Positions 1 to 10,859 of a DNA stretch of 64,000 nt are shown piece by piece; positions within the stretch are counted from its first letter, which is position 1; every line of letters starts with the position of its first letter. The notes below the pieces were generated by a model. That model did no database searches and was not told where the DNA came from. It saw only the letters and a program-made list of their open reading frames with translations. Made by a program: the position numbers and the translations under genes. Origin of the DNA: Maratus speciosus (lineage: Eukaryota; Arthropoda; Arachnida; Araneae; Salticidae). The DNA lies in assembly GCA_963932465.1 (NCBI GenBank), contig OZ010788.1, forward strand, positions 196,790,559 through 196,854,558, written 5' to 3'.

Positions 1-103
1 TTATGATTATTTGTTCTAACTGTGCACAGCGTAGTATATTAGAAAAGAAAAGTGATTTCAGTAATCGTCAATAATTATTTAGAATCTTGTTTATTTTAAA
101 GAA

Positions 104-500
104 GTAAGTAAGTACTTTATTTTGATATTTTTGTTGCTTTCATATTTATTTGTGAATGAAAATTTTTTTTCACATCAAATTATCGATGGTATTTCATATA
201 CTTAAAATTTTATGATTTAAATATTTCTGACAGTTTTATACGGTAAGTTATATTAGAAAAAAAAAGTTGCATATTAACTGATCATAATATTTTTGCATTA
301 ATATTTACATGAGCTCATGTTTAATTAGAGATAGATTTTAGTATGGTATTAAATTATTTTTGTATGTTTCATCAATTGTTTATGAAAGTTTATGCATATT
401 TACCTGTAAGGGGAAGGTAGTTATTTTGTTATTTGATTATTTAATGGGTCAAGTATTGCATATAATTTTGTAATTTAAGCATAAATTTAACTGATTTTAG
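104..500 (+). other. Possible leader intron ahead of gag
   Basis: A consensus donor (gaa/GTAAGTA at 104) and a consensus acceptor (pyrimidine-rich stretch ending TTTTAG at 500) bracket an AT-rich, non-coding 397-bp stretch that ends five bases before the gag start codon at 506. This fits a 5' untranslated leader intron. A retrotransposon that replicates through RNA would normally lose such an intron, so it might mean a spliced subgenomic message or that this leader is host sequence. Splicing is inferred from the sites alone. Confidence 0.3.
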
Positions 501-505
501 GAAAA

Positions 506-3256
506 ATGGCGTTTCTTTCTAAAGGGAAAAAAATCGATTTATATAATTTGGCTACCGAATTAGAACTTCAGGTAGATGCAGATGATAAAATAGTAGTCTT
601 GCGTGAAAAAATTATGAAGTGCGTCCTTTTTAAAGACGATGAACAATTTGTAAAAGAGGCATTGATTGCTATCGTGGAAGATAGAAAAAACCAAGAGAGC
701 ATAGAAGAACAAAATAGGAAAAAACAAGAGAGCATAGAAGAACAAAGGGTTGAGGACAAACGTATCGCAGAGGAAAGAGCTTATGAGTTAGAAAAACTTA
801 AGCTGCAAGCTCAAAACCATACCGCGACAACTGTCCCACAAAATCAAATGGACCAGATGCGTATAGATATTAAAAACATCCTACCACCATTTAATCCGGA
901 AAAAGATAATATGTCGTTGTTCTTGACAATGTTTGAACGTCAAATGTTAAATGTCTCCAAAGATTTTTGGGTCTCACAATTAGTCGCCGTACTTCCGAAT
1001 GGCATTGCTAAACTTATAGCAAGAGAGCCTGAAGAAATGTTCAAAAACTATGCACATATTCGTGACATTTTGTTAAAAAGATTTAAATTAACAGCGGAGA
1101 AGTTTAGGGTATTATTTAGCCGACATCAAAAAAGAGAGAATTCTACTTGGAAAGATTTTTACTTTGAAATTAGAAATTATTTTGAAGGTTGGTTATCCGA
1201 ATTAGAAGTTAATTCATTTGAAAAGCTCTCAGAACTAATAATCGCTGATCAGATTAAAAAAAAGTGCCCACCAGAATATAAAAATCATTATTTAGATGGT
1301 TGGGACAAACTAAATGACCCTGTCTTGTTGGCCGAAAAGCTTGACATATATGAAAATATTAGACTCCCTTTTCAAAAATTAGCAAGTAATTCAAAATCGC
1401 GTGAAACACACAAACATGTTTTGTCAAAAAATTCAAATGGTCAGGAATTCTGGAAAAATCAGGTAACCAAAAATGAAGCTAGCGAACATTTTGGAAATTT
1501 CAAAAATACTTCTACCTCAAAATATACGAATTCACGCTTTGTAAACGATGATAAGCGTCCAGTTATAAGCTGCTATGGCTGTGGGAAACAAGGTTTTGTA
1601 AAAGCAAAATGTTCTAATTGTTCCCCATCTACGCAAGTAAAATCAGCAAATTTTAGTTCCCTACATCTCCAATCTTGTTATATTAATACACAGGCAACAC
1701 CTATGTTGTATATAAAGGTAAATGGTATTACAGGGGTAGCTTGCGCAGATACCGGAGCTACACATTCCATTGCTGGGGAAATGTTGTTCAAGCTTCTCCG
1801 TGACCAAGGAACTTCGTTCGAAGAGACCAGTGTAAACATAACGCTCGCTGATGGCATACGGAAAGAAACTAACGTTCTTCAAGCAACAATCACTGTTGAA
1901 ATAGAAGGTCGTAGAACTAATACAACGATTTTTGCGTTACCCGGAGCCACCGGAAATAGAACATTGTTAGGCATAGATTTTTTGAATAAAATGGGGATTG
2001 TGTTGGATATGCGAAGCCAAAGTTGGTATTTCCAGAACAATCCAAGATATAAATTTCCTTTTGTTGATGATCCTTTCAAAACGACACCTGAAATCTCAAC
2101 ACCAAATGTCAAAGCTAACACAGTTATGTTAAGAGAAAATGAAGGTCAAAACCTATCTGCAATACAACGAAAGAGACTTAATGACTTGCTTGAAAAATTT
2201 TCCAATACCTTTCAACCAGGGGGAGAAGCAACACCCGTCGTCGAACATCACATAAACACTAGAGAACATCGTTCTATACCATTACCACCTTACAGATTAT
2301 CACCGGCAAAGAAAGAGTTGTTGAAAACAGAAATTGATGATCTTCTTGCCAAAGGAATTATTGAGCAATGCGAATCTCCATATTCTGCACCAATCGTGCT
2401 CATTCCTAAGCCAAATGGTAGTGTACGTCTATGTGTAGACTACAGGAAGCTCAATGAGGTGACTATACCGGATACCTATCCACTCCCTCGTATGGACGAT
2501 CTTCTACATCAGGCAAAGACTGCCCAGTTCATGACCACTCTGGATCTGAATGCTGGCTACCATCAGGTGAGTGTCTATGGGCCAGATCGTAATAAAACTG
2601 CTTTTGTATGTCCTCTCGGAACATACCGCTTTCGAAGAATGCCTTTTGGACTCCGTAACGCTCCTGCAACGTTTCAGAGGACGATGGATAACTTTCGCAA
2701 CGGACTCCCAGATGTAAATATTCTCTCTTACCTTGATGACCTCATTATTTTATCATCAAGTTTTGAACAACATCTATCTGATCTTGAAGCTGTTTTTCAA
2801 AGATTAGACAAATGGAAACTTTCTGCAAATCGAGAAAAATGCAACTTTGCATGTTCCAGAGTAAAGTACTTAGGACACTGGATAACTCCAAATGGCCTAG
2901 AAGTTGATCCTGGGAAAATTGATGCTATTGTGAGGATCCCGCCTCCCAAGAATATAAAACAACTGCAATCGTTTCTGCAGACATGTTCATGGTATCGCCG
3001 TTTTATACAAGATTTTGCAGAAATATCCAGACCGCTTAGTAACCTCACTAAGAAGAATGTGCAATGGCATTGGGGTGCCGATGAAGAAAATGCATTTCAA
3101 GCCTTGAAGCAATGCCTGGTTTCATCATCAATATTGAAACAGGCTGATGAAACAAAACCCTTCATCATTCGAACCGATGCAAGCAATTATGCTCTTGGAG
3201 CAGTACTTCTCCAGGGTAAAGGTGCGGAAGAAGTGAGTACGCCAGTAGATTACTGA
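506..3256 (+). CDS. Gag-pol polyprotein, first part (gag, protease, RT, start of RNase H)
   Basis: This 916-residue reading frame begins with a charged, coiled-coil-like stretch rich in Glu, Lys and Gln (about residues 45-100), then a retrotransposon gag region. A single CCxC-type zinc knuckle lies near residue 356; the usual His position is Phe (C-x2-C-x4-F-x4-C), so metal binding may be altered. The aspartic protease motif DTGA is at about residue 415. Reverse transcriptase follows, with the MPFGL motif near 712 and the catalytic YLDD box at about 742-745. RNase H starts with the TDAS motif near 890. The frame then fails shortly before a stop at 3254-3256, while the remaining RNase H and integrase are in another frame from about 3238. 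The expected residues between the two halves are missing, which fits a small deletion of about 7 nt. The ATG at 506 is chosen because gag homology begins there and it follows a possible splice acceptor. Confidence 0.88.
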   Translation: MAFLSKGKKIDLYNLATELELQVDADDKIVVLREKIMKCVLFKDDEQFVKEALIAIVEDRKNQESIEEQNRKKQESIEEQRVEDKRIAEERAYELEKLKLQAQNHTATTVPQNQMDQMRIDIKNILPPFNPEKDNMSLFLTMFERQMLNVSKDFWVSQLVAVLPNGIAKLIAREPEEMFKNYAHIRDILLKRFKLTAEKFRVLFSRHQKRENSTWKDFYFEIRNYFEGWLSELEVNSFEKLSELIIADQIKKKCPPEYKNHYLDGWDKLNDPVLLAEKLDIYENIRLPFQKLASNSKSRETHKHVLSKNSNGQEFWKNQVTKNEASEHFGNFKNTSTSKYTNSRFVNDDKRPVISCYGCGKQGFVKAKCSNCSPSTQVKSANFSSLHLQSCYINTQATPMLYIKVNGITGVACADTGATHSIAGEMLFKLLRDQGTSFEETSVNITLADGIRKETNVLQATITVEIEGRRTNTTIFALPGATGNRTLLGIDFLNKMGIVLDMRSQSWYFQNNPRYKFPFVDDPFKTTPEISTPNVKANTVMLRENEGQNLSAIQRKRLNDLLEKFSNTFQPGGEATPVVEHHINTREHRSIPLPPYRLSPAKKELLKTEIDDLLAKGIIEQCESPYSAPIVLIPKPNGSVRLCVDYRKLNEVTIPDTYPLPRMDDLLHQAKTAQFMTTLDLNAGYHQVSVYGPDRNKTAFVCPLGTYRFRRMPFGLRNAPATFQRTMDNFRNGLPDVNILSYLDDLIILSSSFEQHLSDLEAVFQRLDKWKLSANREKCNFACSRVKYLGHWITPNGLEVDPGKIDAIVRIPPPKNIKQLQSFLQTCSWYRRFIQDFAEISRPLSNLTKKNVQWHWGADEENAFQALKQCLVSSSILKQADETKPFIIRTDASNYALGAVLLQGKGAEEVSTPVDY

Positions 3257-4950
3257 CCCCTGCAGAACGCAACTATCACACCACGGAACGGGAAGCTCTT
3301 GCTGTTGTCTGGGCTCTTAATAAATTCAGAGGATACATTGACGGAACAGAAGTTACTGTGGCATCCGACCACCAGCCTCTCCGATGGCTCATGAGCTTAA
3401 AGTCCCCTTCTGGAAGACTTGCCAGATGGGCTTTACAGTTGCAAGAGTTTAAGGTGAAAATAGAATACATTCCAGGTAAAGCGAACGTCATAGCTGACAT
3501 GCTTTCTCGTCCTGCGTGTGATCATATCAGTAAAGAAGATTGTGATATTTGCACCATAATGATTGATATCCCTGCTAAAATGCCTAGTGATCTACGTGCT
3601 GAACAAATGAAAGATGAAGAATTAAAGAAAATTATTAAAAGTTTCGAAGATGAAGAAAAAACTCTAGACTACACTAACTGGACTGAACGTGGTTATGTTA
3701 TGAACCAAGGAGTTTTATACAGATATTCCCCAACTTCGGAATCTGAAGAAGCACAACTAGTAGTTCCCTCACATGAAAGGGAGAAAATTTTAAAAGAACA
3801 CCATGACTCACCTACGGCTGGTCACTACGGTGCTGAAGGTACATTTAATAGAATATCCAAAAGATATTATTGGACTGGAATGCGTTCATACATTGCAGAT
3901 TACGTCAAACATTGTGCTGAATGTAATAGGTATAAACCTTCTAATCAAAAACCATCCGGTTTGTTACAAACACCAGTGTATTCACAACGATTTGAAGTTC
4001 TATCAATTGATCTTTTTGGCCCTTTACCAAAAAGTAAGAAAGGTAAAAGATGGATATTCATAGTAGAAGACTGTGCAACAAGATGGGTTGAACTATTTGC
4101 CCTTACAGAAGCTACTGCAGCACAGTGTGCAACTACGTTGCTCGAAGAAGTTATCCTTAGATATGGTCTACCCAGACGTATAATATGTGATAACGGACCA
4201 CAATTTGTTCGTAGTGTAATGCAACAACTTTGTTTTCTTTTAGGTATCAAACAAAACCCAACTCCCATATATCATCCTCAGGCAAACCCTGTGGAGAGAA
4301 AAAATAGAGATTTCAAGCCGAGATTGGCTATATTAGTAGAGAATGACCACTGTTCATGGGAAGAGAAACTTCCAACAATACGTTTTGCAATTAATACTGC
4401 TAAGTGTGACACCACTGGAGAAACAGCAGCTTTTTTACAATTTGGGAGAGAATTAAGAACGACAGACGATGTTCAACACGACATTCGTGCTGTAATTCAC
4501 AATGACAACTTTGTACCTGAAATTACACCATACCTCAAGAAATTTGCAAACTTCACCAAAGACATTAAGGACAAAGTTGAAGCCAAGCAAGATCAAAGAA
4601 AGAAATACGCTGACCGTAAAAGAAAATCAGGACATTGTTTTGCTCTAGGAGACAAGGTTTGGGTTGACTTACATCCAGTAAGTAAAGCCTCTAGCAATAA
4701 AACTGCAAAGTTCATGCCTAAACGTGACGGACCATACATTATTTTAACTCAAAAATCACCCACCACATTTGTTATAGCAAGCATGGACAATCCAAATGAA
4801 CCGCTTGCTACATGTCATACGTCAGCTTTGAAACTGTGTAATGACTCTGACATTGTGCCTGTTGCACCTATTAGGAAACGCGGCAGACCACCTAAAAGAG
4901 TTACTGGTTCCTCACCGGGACGTCCGCGGAACCAGAGGGGGAGGTTGTAA
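3238..4950 (+). CDS. Pol polyprotein, second part (end of RNase H, integrase), frameshifted
   Basis: Reading resumes in another frame at about 3238, so the internal Met at 3358 is not a true start. The first residues complete RNase H (SDHQPL motif near 3364). Integrase follows: an N-terminal HHCC zinc-binding region (His near 3799, Cys pair near 3912-3923), then the catalytic triad Asp at 4009, Asp at 4189 and Glu at 4294, the last two separated by 34 residues. A GPY-like C-terminal module (DGPYII) is near 4726. The tail is basic and contains an RKRGRPPK sequence (4873-4896) like an AT-hook, then a second Gly-Arg-Pro cluster. Apart from the upstream deletion there is no stop in integrase, so the copy is fairly young. 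The stop codon at 4948 lies inside the predicted LTR. Confidence 0.88.
   Translation, partial: YASRLLTPAERNYHTTEREALAVVWALNKFRGYIDGTEVTVASDHQPLRWLMSLKSPSGRLARWALQLQEFKVKIEYIPGKANVIADMLSRPACDHISKEDCDICTIMIDIPAKMPSDLRAEQMKDEELKKIIKSFEDEEKTLDYTNWTERGYVMNQGVLYRYSPTSESEEAQLVVPSHEREKILKEHHDSPTAGHYGAEGTFNRISKRYYWTGMRSYIADYVKHCAECNRYKPSNQKPSGLLQTPVYSQRFEVLSIDLFGPLPKSKKGKRWIFIVEDCATRWVELFALTEATAAQCATTLLEEVILRYGLPRRIICDNGPQFVRSVMQQLCFLLGIKQNPTPIYHPQANPVERKNRDFKPRLAILVENDHCSWEEKLPTIRFAINTAKCDTTGETAAFLQFGRELRTTDDVQHDIRAVIHNDNFVPEITPYLKKFANFTKDIKDKVEAKQDQRKKYADRKRKSGHCFALGDKVWVDLHPVSKASSNKTAKFMPKRDGPYIILTQKSPTTFVIASMDNPNEPLATCHTSALKLCNDSDIVPVAPIRKRGRPPKRVTGSSPGRPRNQRGRL
4934..4944 (+). promoter_or_regulatory. 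Polypurine tract of the gypsy element
   Basis: An uninterrupted purine run (AGAGGGGGAGG) sits directly before the TGTAAC that starts the 3' LTR, the expected place for plus-strand DNA priming. Confidence 0.75.
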
Positions 4951-5094
4951 CAAAATGACTGCCTTCCCTTATTTTTATAGCATATAGATGGCGCTGTTGC
5001 CACTGTCGGCAAAATATCCTGAGATATTTTGCCAAACATGAAGTGAAGTGAAGGTATGCAATCATGATTGCGCGGGTTTAAGAAGAGTTTCGAC
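4946..5094 (+). repeat. 3' LTR of the gypsy element, left part
   Basis: The LTR starts with TGTAAC immediately after the polypurine tract. It contains the stop codon of pol and a TAGATGGCGCTGTTGCC stretch. It is cut at 5094 by a hAT-type insertion; the 8 bases GTTTCGAC at 5087-5094 are repeated at 17775-17782, where the LTR resumes. Confidence 0.75.
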
Positions 5095-7485
5095 CAGGGA
5101 CGTAGCTACAGGGGGGGGGGTGCGACACCCCCCCCACTTCGGTAAACTCATATACATTCGGTAATTTCACTTTCGTTCAAAAACTGCATCATTTGGCTCT
5201 GATTTTTTTCTTTTTTTCTTTTAAGAATTTTTAAAAACGTATTACAAAATTTATTACAAAACAGAAAACAATGTCAAAACATATTTAAAATTATTAAATA
5301 TTTTCTAATTAGAAACTTCCTTTCTCTTTGCATTGTGTAATTTTTTTTTCGCTCGGAGTCGACTGCAATTTCACTTTTTAGCTATTCCATGGGTGTAAGA
5401 AGGGGAGGGGGGAAGTCCATGGTACAGTATCCCTTAGAAGATTAAATATACCTTATTCCTATTTCTATGCAGTAACCCTGTAGAGAATATCTTCGCTTCA
5501 TTCAAGAAAGGAATCTGGAGAAAAAGGGCTTGAGGGTAAATGCGTACACTCCTTGACCAATGCAAATGAAATTAGAAGGCCAGACTTCTTGTTCGTTAAA
5601 ATTCGTTTTGCTGGACTGTGAAAGCTATGGGGGGGGGGGGGGGGTTGGATATTTTTTCGGGGGACAGGATGTCGCCAGATGTTTACTGTTGTATTGTCTG
5701 TTTTTCAAAGCAAAAAAATAAGAGAGAACCGGGAATTTTTTCTTATCAAAGAAAATTAAAACGGTGTAATAAAATTACATCAGCTACTAAGGATGTACCG
5801 AATAGTGATTTTAACCGAATACCGAATATTCGGCCTAAAGGCGAACCGGATACCGAATATTCGGCTAGCTGAGTAGTAACTATTCGGCCAAATACCGAAT
5901 AATCGGCTGGTCAAGTATTTTAAAATTTTATTAATTAAAAAAGTTTCATATTTCATGGCTTCTTCTGGTGAATTAAACCAAGTGAATATTTCTTTTTAAA
6001 TTCTAAAACAAACAACTTAGCAAAAATAACTTTTCTACCGAATATTCGGCTTACAGGCGAACCGTATACCGAATATTCGGCTAGCCGAATTAACTGTTAG
6101 ACCGAATACCGAATATTCGGCCAAATACCAAGTACTCGGCTGGTCGAATACTTTCATATTTCAAAGATTAAAAGCATTAAAATGTTAAATTAAAAAATAA
6201 TTTTACATAATATTTAATGCAGAAACTTATATATTCATAAACAAGATCTTTTTACAAGTAAAGTTTATACATGAAAAAAATCTGCTTTGAGGTATTTAAG
6301 AAGAGAATTTTAAAAGTTTATTAATTAAAAAAAGTTTGATATTTCATAGCTTCTTCTGAAGAATTAAACCAAGTGAATATTTTTTTTTTTAATTCTAAAA
6401 CAAACAACTCAGCAGAAATAACTTTTCTACTGTCTTTGATTTAGTTTGAAATTCTTTCTAAATCTTTGATTTAGTTATGATTATTGAAAATTTTTAAATG
6501 CATCTTAGATCAGTGTTTCGAATGGGCAATTATTTTCAAAGATTGTAAACATACGCATTGTTCCTAAAAAAAATTGTAACAAACTTTCAACAGAGATAAT
6601 GTGGTCAAAACAAAAAATTTTGAACAAGAAACAACACCTCACTCCATTTATTCCATAAAAATTACAATATATTCAGTCAAAAATTCTGGGTGTGCAACTA
6701 CAAACCGAAACTGAATTTTCATTCACAGCTTTATCAGTAAATGGAGATATTTTAGCAAGATTTGTTTCATATTAATTTAGTTTGTATTAAATGCGATAAT
6801 ATCATTGAAAATGACTGAATTTTGGCCAGTGACACAGTATAAATACTATAAATTGCATTCTGAATAAAGGAATGTCTACCTCATAGTTGTTTAAATATGA
6901 AAAGTGGCAATTTCCAGCACTTCTCATCATGGTATTTTATTTCACAGAAATCAAAGCAAGTTTGTTAAAAATATAGCTATGATATCTTCGTTAGAGTTAA
7001 CAAATGGAAATCCAAGTTTGACCTCGAATGAGATGAGATACACTTTATTTATAACTGAATAAGTGGATTGCGACTATGGTTTTCTGAGCAAAAAATGTCT
7101 TTCTTGATGTGTATTATCAATCCAAAATTTTTTTCTGTTTTGATTAGAAGCGCCCTTTTTTATGATAAAGCAAGAAACAGATTATTTACCAGAAAAGGTT
7201 CAGAACTTGCATTTTTACATTGTTAATTCCTATGAAAATCCTCATTAATGGTTAATTTTCTTAAGTAATACTTTACAAAAAGCAAATAACGTAAAAACAT
7301 TCTCTTTTACTTAAATATGATGATTTTGTTTCTAATTATTATGAATATCTTTATAAGTTGACAGTTAAAAGTAGAAATTGTGTAAGATTTTAAAAAATGT
7401 TTTAAAAGTTTTTTTTTAAGTATTCAGTTTGGCCGAACATCTTGATATTCGGTCTCACCGAATATTCGGTAACATGGGCGAAAAG

Positions 7486-9060
7486 CAGGGTTCGCAAAAA
7501 CCCGGGTTTTTTTTAAAAAACCCAACCCACATAGGTTTTTTCATGAAAAACCCAATTTTCCTCGGGGAAAATCGGGTTTTTTCAAAAGTGTAATTTATGC
7601 GTAATTACATTATTGTACACTATATTATTTATATATTATATACACTATACATAAAAAATATACACTGTTCCTTTATATACAATATAATTGTAATGCTTTT
7701 TTACAAGTTATAAATTGTATAAATTATATGAATTTAAATTAATTAAATGTCAGTGTTTCGCACAAATTAGTTTTAAATATAATAGAGGATATAAAATTGT
7801 TAATTTGCTTTAAAACCAAATAAGGAATAAAATATTAAAATTTAAAATATATAAGTAGGAAGAAAAAAAGGGGTAAACTAGTCGGATGTGCCAATCCCAA
7901 AACTTTCTTCTATCAAATACATATTAATAATTCAAAATTCGCTATCACAATGCAAAAATTAAATGGCAATATAGTATGCCCATTATGAGGATTGTAAAAT
8001 ATAGGTTCGTTGAATTGGATGCATTTAACAAGGAGATATAAGTATCACCTGTTGTGCAATTTACAACAAAACCTGATCAGTAACAGTTACGTCAACGTCT
8101 AACTAAATCTGAAGTTTGATGAAAATCCATGCATTATTTCTTGAGATAAAGCTATTGTAAAAAGTAAGATAAATGCAGCACAACAGCGCCACTGTTGTGC
8201 TGGAGGCCTAACCGAATCTGAATTTTTATTCAATTCCGTACATTAGTTCTTGAGATAAGTTATTGCTGGAATCTCGAAAAATGCAGCATGGCAGAACTAC
8301 CTGTTTGGTGATATGCACCAAAACTTAATAAGCAAAGTAAACTTGTAACAGAATCTGAAATTTTTACGAAAATCTGTGCATTAGTTCTTGAGATAAAGCT
8401 ATTGCAAAAATTGAGATAAATGCAGCATAGCAACGTCACCTGTTGGGCAATATATACTAAAAACTAATCAGCGCCAGTTTACATCAAGGTCTAACTCAGT
8501 CTAAAGTTTTGTAAAATTCTGTGCATTAGTTCTTGAGATAGAGCACCCATAAAATGCTTTTCACATACAGACACATTTTCTAAAAACCATCAAATTGTCT
8601 TCAGGACCTTTTTAAAACGTATAAATCCACCATAAACTGGAAGTAAAAATTTTTCATGAATCAAATACTTCTTGTAAAGATAGAAGAAAGTAAAAATAAA
8701 TATTTTTTATTTCCTTGAATATAGATGATTTGAATTTTTTATATAAAGACATACTTATGATATACCTTTACCTATAATTATGTACTATGTATGTTGCCTA
8801 CTAGGTTCTATGTTAGTAAAGTATTTCAATGGGCTGAAATACATTTTTATTTTACTTCGGATGGGCTTTTATATATATATTTTTTTCAAAATTAATTGAA
8901 ATGACTTAAATTCATTAAATGTATGTGTTGTTTAAATTTTTAAATATTTCTGAAAATTGAAAAAACACACATTATGGGTTTTTTAGAGGGCTTTTTCAAG
9001 TGGGCCCATTCTGAAAAAACCCACCGGGTTTTTTCGAGCTGGGCCCAACTTTGCGAATAC
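7486..9060. mobile_element. Nested hAT-like element with AAACCCGGGTTT words
   Basis: It starts CAGGGTTCGCAAA at 7486 and ends with TTTGCGAA plus a degraded tip at 9060. Both ends are packed with the word AAACCC/GGGTTT (7497-7593 and 8974-9050). The pentamer AAAAG directly flanks both sides (7481-7485, 9061-9065). The other copy of the host element at 29400 lacks this insert, which supports the boundaries. The interior is non-coding and hosts another element at 7874-8693. Confidence 0.7.
7874..8693 (-). mobile_element. Satellite-bearing element, short copy
   Basis: The left 35 bases or so (ACTAGT...CCAATCCCAAAACTTTCTTCTATC) are the reverse complement of the right end of the element at 27414-29275, and the right end (AAGATAGAAGAAAGTAA) is the reverse complement of that element's left end. 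Between them lie about four diverged tandem units of roughly 140 bp, each with the phrase GTGCATTAGTTCTTGAGATA (near 8130, 8241, 8379 and 8522), and a CAGACA tract near 8568. Nothing is coding. Confidence 0.65.
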
Positions 9061-9114
9061 AAAAGGCCGAATACAGAATAGATACCGAATATTCGGTGCA
9101 TCTCTATTAGCTAC

Positions 9115-10859
9115 TATATATAATAGTATTTTATATCTTCGAAAAATTAAAAGTTCTTGAGAAAATTATTTAAAAAAAATGCGGGAAAAAAATCCTTTAG
9201 GGTGTTTTCAAATCAAAAGAGGTACTTTCTGAGACATTTCTGAATTCATTTTTGTTCGAAAATTGGTAGGTGTTGTTATTCAGAAACTATGTAGTCGAAA
9301 GACGTTTTCCATTTTTTGGTAAACTCAAAAGATTTTTCAGAAAATACTGTCAAAGTTGGCTTTTTTAACCGAATTCCAGACACGGCAGCTAGAGGAAGGC
9401 AAAATACTTGTCGTCATGTGACCACAATCGCTTATAACGCGATAAGTAATTTTATCAAAAAGTGAAACTAGTTTCCATTGTATTCCGCTTCAACAATCAG
9501 GCCTGCCAATATGCTTAAAATGAGACACAAAATGTGTCAGAAAGTTTTGCGTTGTTCAGTAGGAAGCTCGAGAACTGCTTTAAAGAAAAATAATAATAAG
9601 ATAGAGAACTAGAAAATATTGGATTTTTTCATTGTAACCAAATATAAACCGATGATATGTTTTAAGATCTAGATCTGTTCTTGTCACGGGGTAGTGAAGG
9701 GCATAAGGAGATATACGCTGTATACCCTCTCTGGATTTTTTAAAAGAAGCTCCGCATACCCTCTGCGTCTCAAATAAAGCATTAGCGTATACTGTATCCA
9801 TGAATGTTCATGATTTTAGCGTATACTATACCCTTTGTTTCTTTACGACTGCAACACTCGTTCTTGTCATTCAGTTCGAAAAGATATTTTTTATTTATGT
9901 TTTTGAACTTGTGTTTTAAAATCATCAGTTGTATTGATATATAAAGACAAGTGCATGGATGATAAGCATTAATCTTTCTTCTAATTGGCGTTTTTAGATA
10001 TACATTTACTTTCTGCTGCAAAAACTGAAAGCATTTTTTTTTTGTTTGTTTTCTGAAATGAAGGGATCTCAAAGTTAATTAAAAAAATCCTTTGACTTGA
10101 ATCAGGCTAATTCATGTAACAGAATCAATGCTACAGCTCACAAAAAAATGCAAGCAAAGTAATTTTGCAGAAAATAAAATAATTTTCCACACTGTCTACC
10201 CTCTCTCCCCTTCCCCTTCTCCATCGAAAAAAAATCTTTTTGTGTTCAACATCCTTTTTTTTATTATTGCAAATTAAAATAACAATATTTAATTTTTTTA
10301 TACTTATGCTCAATTGCTCAACATGATATTTGACTATTTCAATTCTGATAACTTTCCATGTTACGAGTTCCAGCTTAAAAATTCAACAGAAAAGATATCC
10401 TACAAATAAAGTGCAGCTTTGATTAGCCACATTTTGTGGTTTTTAAAAAATATTTAAAGCTGTTCTGAAATCGTAACTTGCATCTTTTTTCACACTTTCG
10501 TGAAGAAATTTTCATTTTTAAATGCACGAAATTTGCAGATATTCTTTCTTCTTCGTAAACGAACAGCGTTTCTCTTTTTTCCTATGAAGGTAACTGGTCT
10601 TTCAGAAAATGGTGCCAAAGTTGACGTTTGGAACAGATTTTTTTAAAACGTGACAATCGGCAAAAGATCATTTTGAGGCAGCAATTGATTATAACTTAAT
10701 ATGTAATACATTTATCAGAAAATTTAAAAGTGCTATTTGATTTCAAAGCACTTCATGCCTCATGCCTGCTGATTACATGCTTCTGGATAAAAAAAAAAAA
10801 ATGTCTACTTAAATGAGTCAGTAATAAATAATTTTGGCAAAACATAAAATGTTTTCTGT
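9115..10859. other. AT-rich sequence with no recognised feature
   Basis: This is interior sequence of the 12.7-kb hAT insertion. Short open frames on the minus strand near 9580-10313 are low-complexity and show no protein motif. I see no gene here. Confidence 0.5.

Larger units (their letters stand above)
1..5094 (+). mobile_element. Ty3/gypsy LTR retrotransposon, 5' end outside the window
   Basis: The unit reads in order leader, gag, protease, reverse transcriptase, RNase H, integrase, polypurine tract and the start of a 3' LTR, which is the Ty3/gypsy domain order with integrase after RNase H. No envelope ORF follows integrase. A 5' LTR and a primer-binding site were not found in positions 1-505, so the left end is either outside the window or replaced. 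The element is not active in this copy because pol is frameshifted and its LTR is split by a later hAT insertion at 5095. Confidence 0.9.
5788..9106 (+). mobile_element. Non-autonomous hAT-like element with ACCGAATATTCGGT words
   Basis: The ends are TAAGGATGTACCGAAT (5788) and, reverse-complemented, TAGAGATGCACCGAAT (9106), 13 of 16 identical. Flanking 8-mers TCAGCTAC (5780-5787) and TTAGCTAC (9107-9114) differ at one base. Next to both ends the palindromic word CCGAATATTCGG and its half-sites recur many times (5802-6145, 7430-7475, 9066-9100). An internal block at about 5925-6040 is directly repeated at 6315-6430. No coding sequence is seen. Partial copies recur at 29364-30621 (reverse orientation) and about 53005-53343. 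Confidence 0.8.

Noticed and set aside
1..100. 5' LTR end and primer-binding site of the gypsy element
   Set aside because: No TGG-type primer-binding site and no convincing match to the 3' LTR pieces could be found by eye.
3358..3360. ATG at 3358 as an independent start of an integrase gene
   Set aside because: RNase H similarity continues upstream to about 3238 in the same frame, so this Met is internal to a frameshifted polyprotein.
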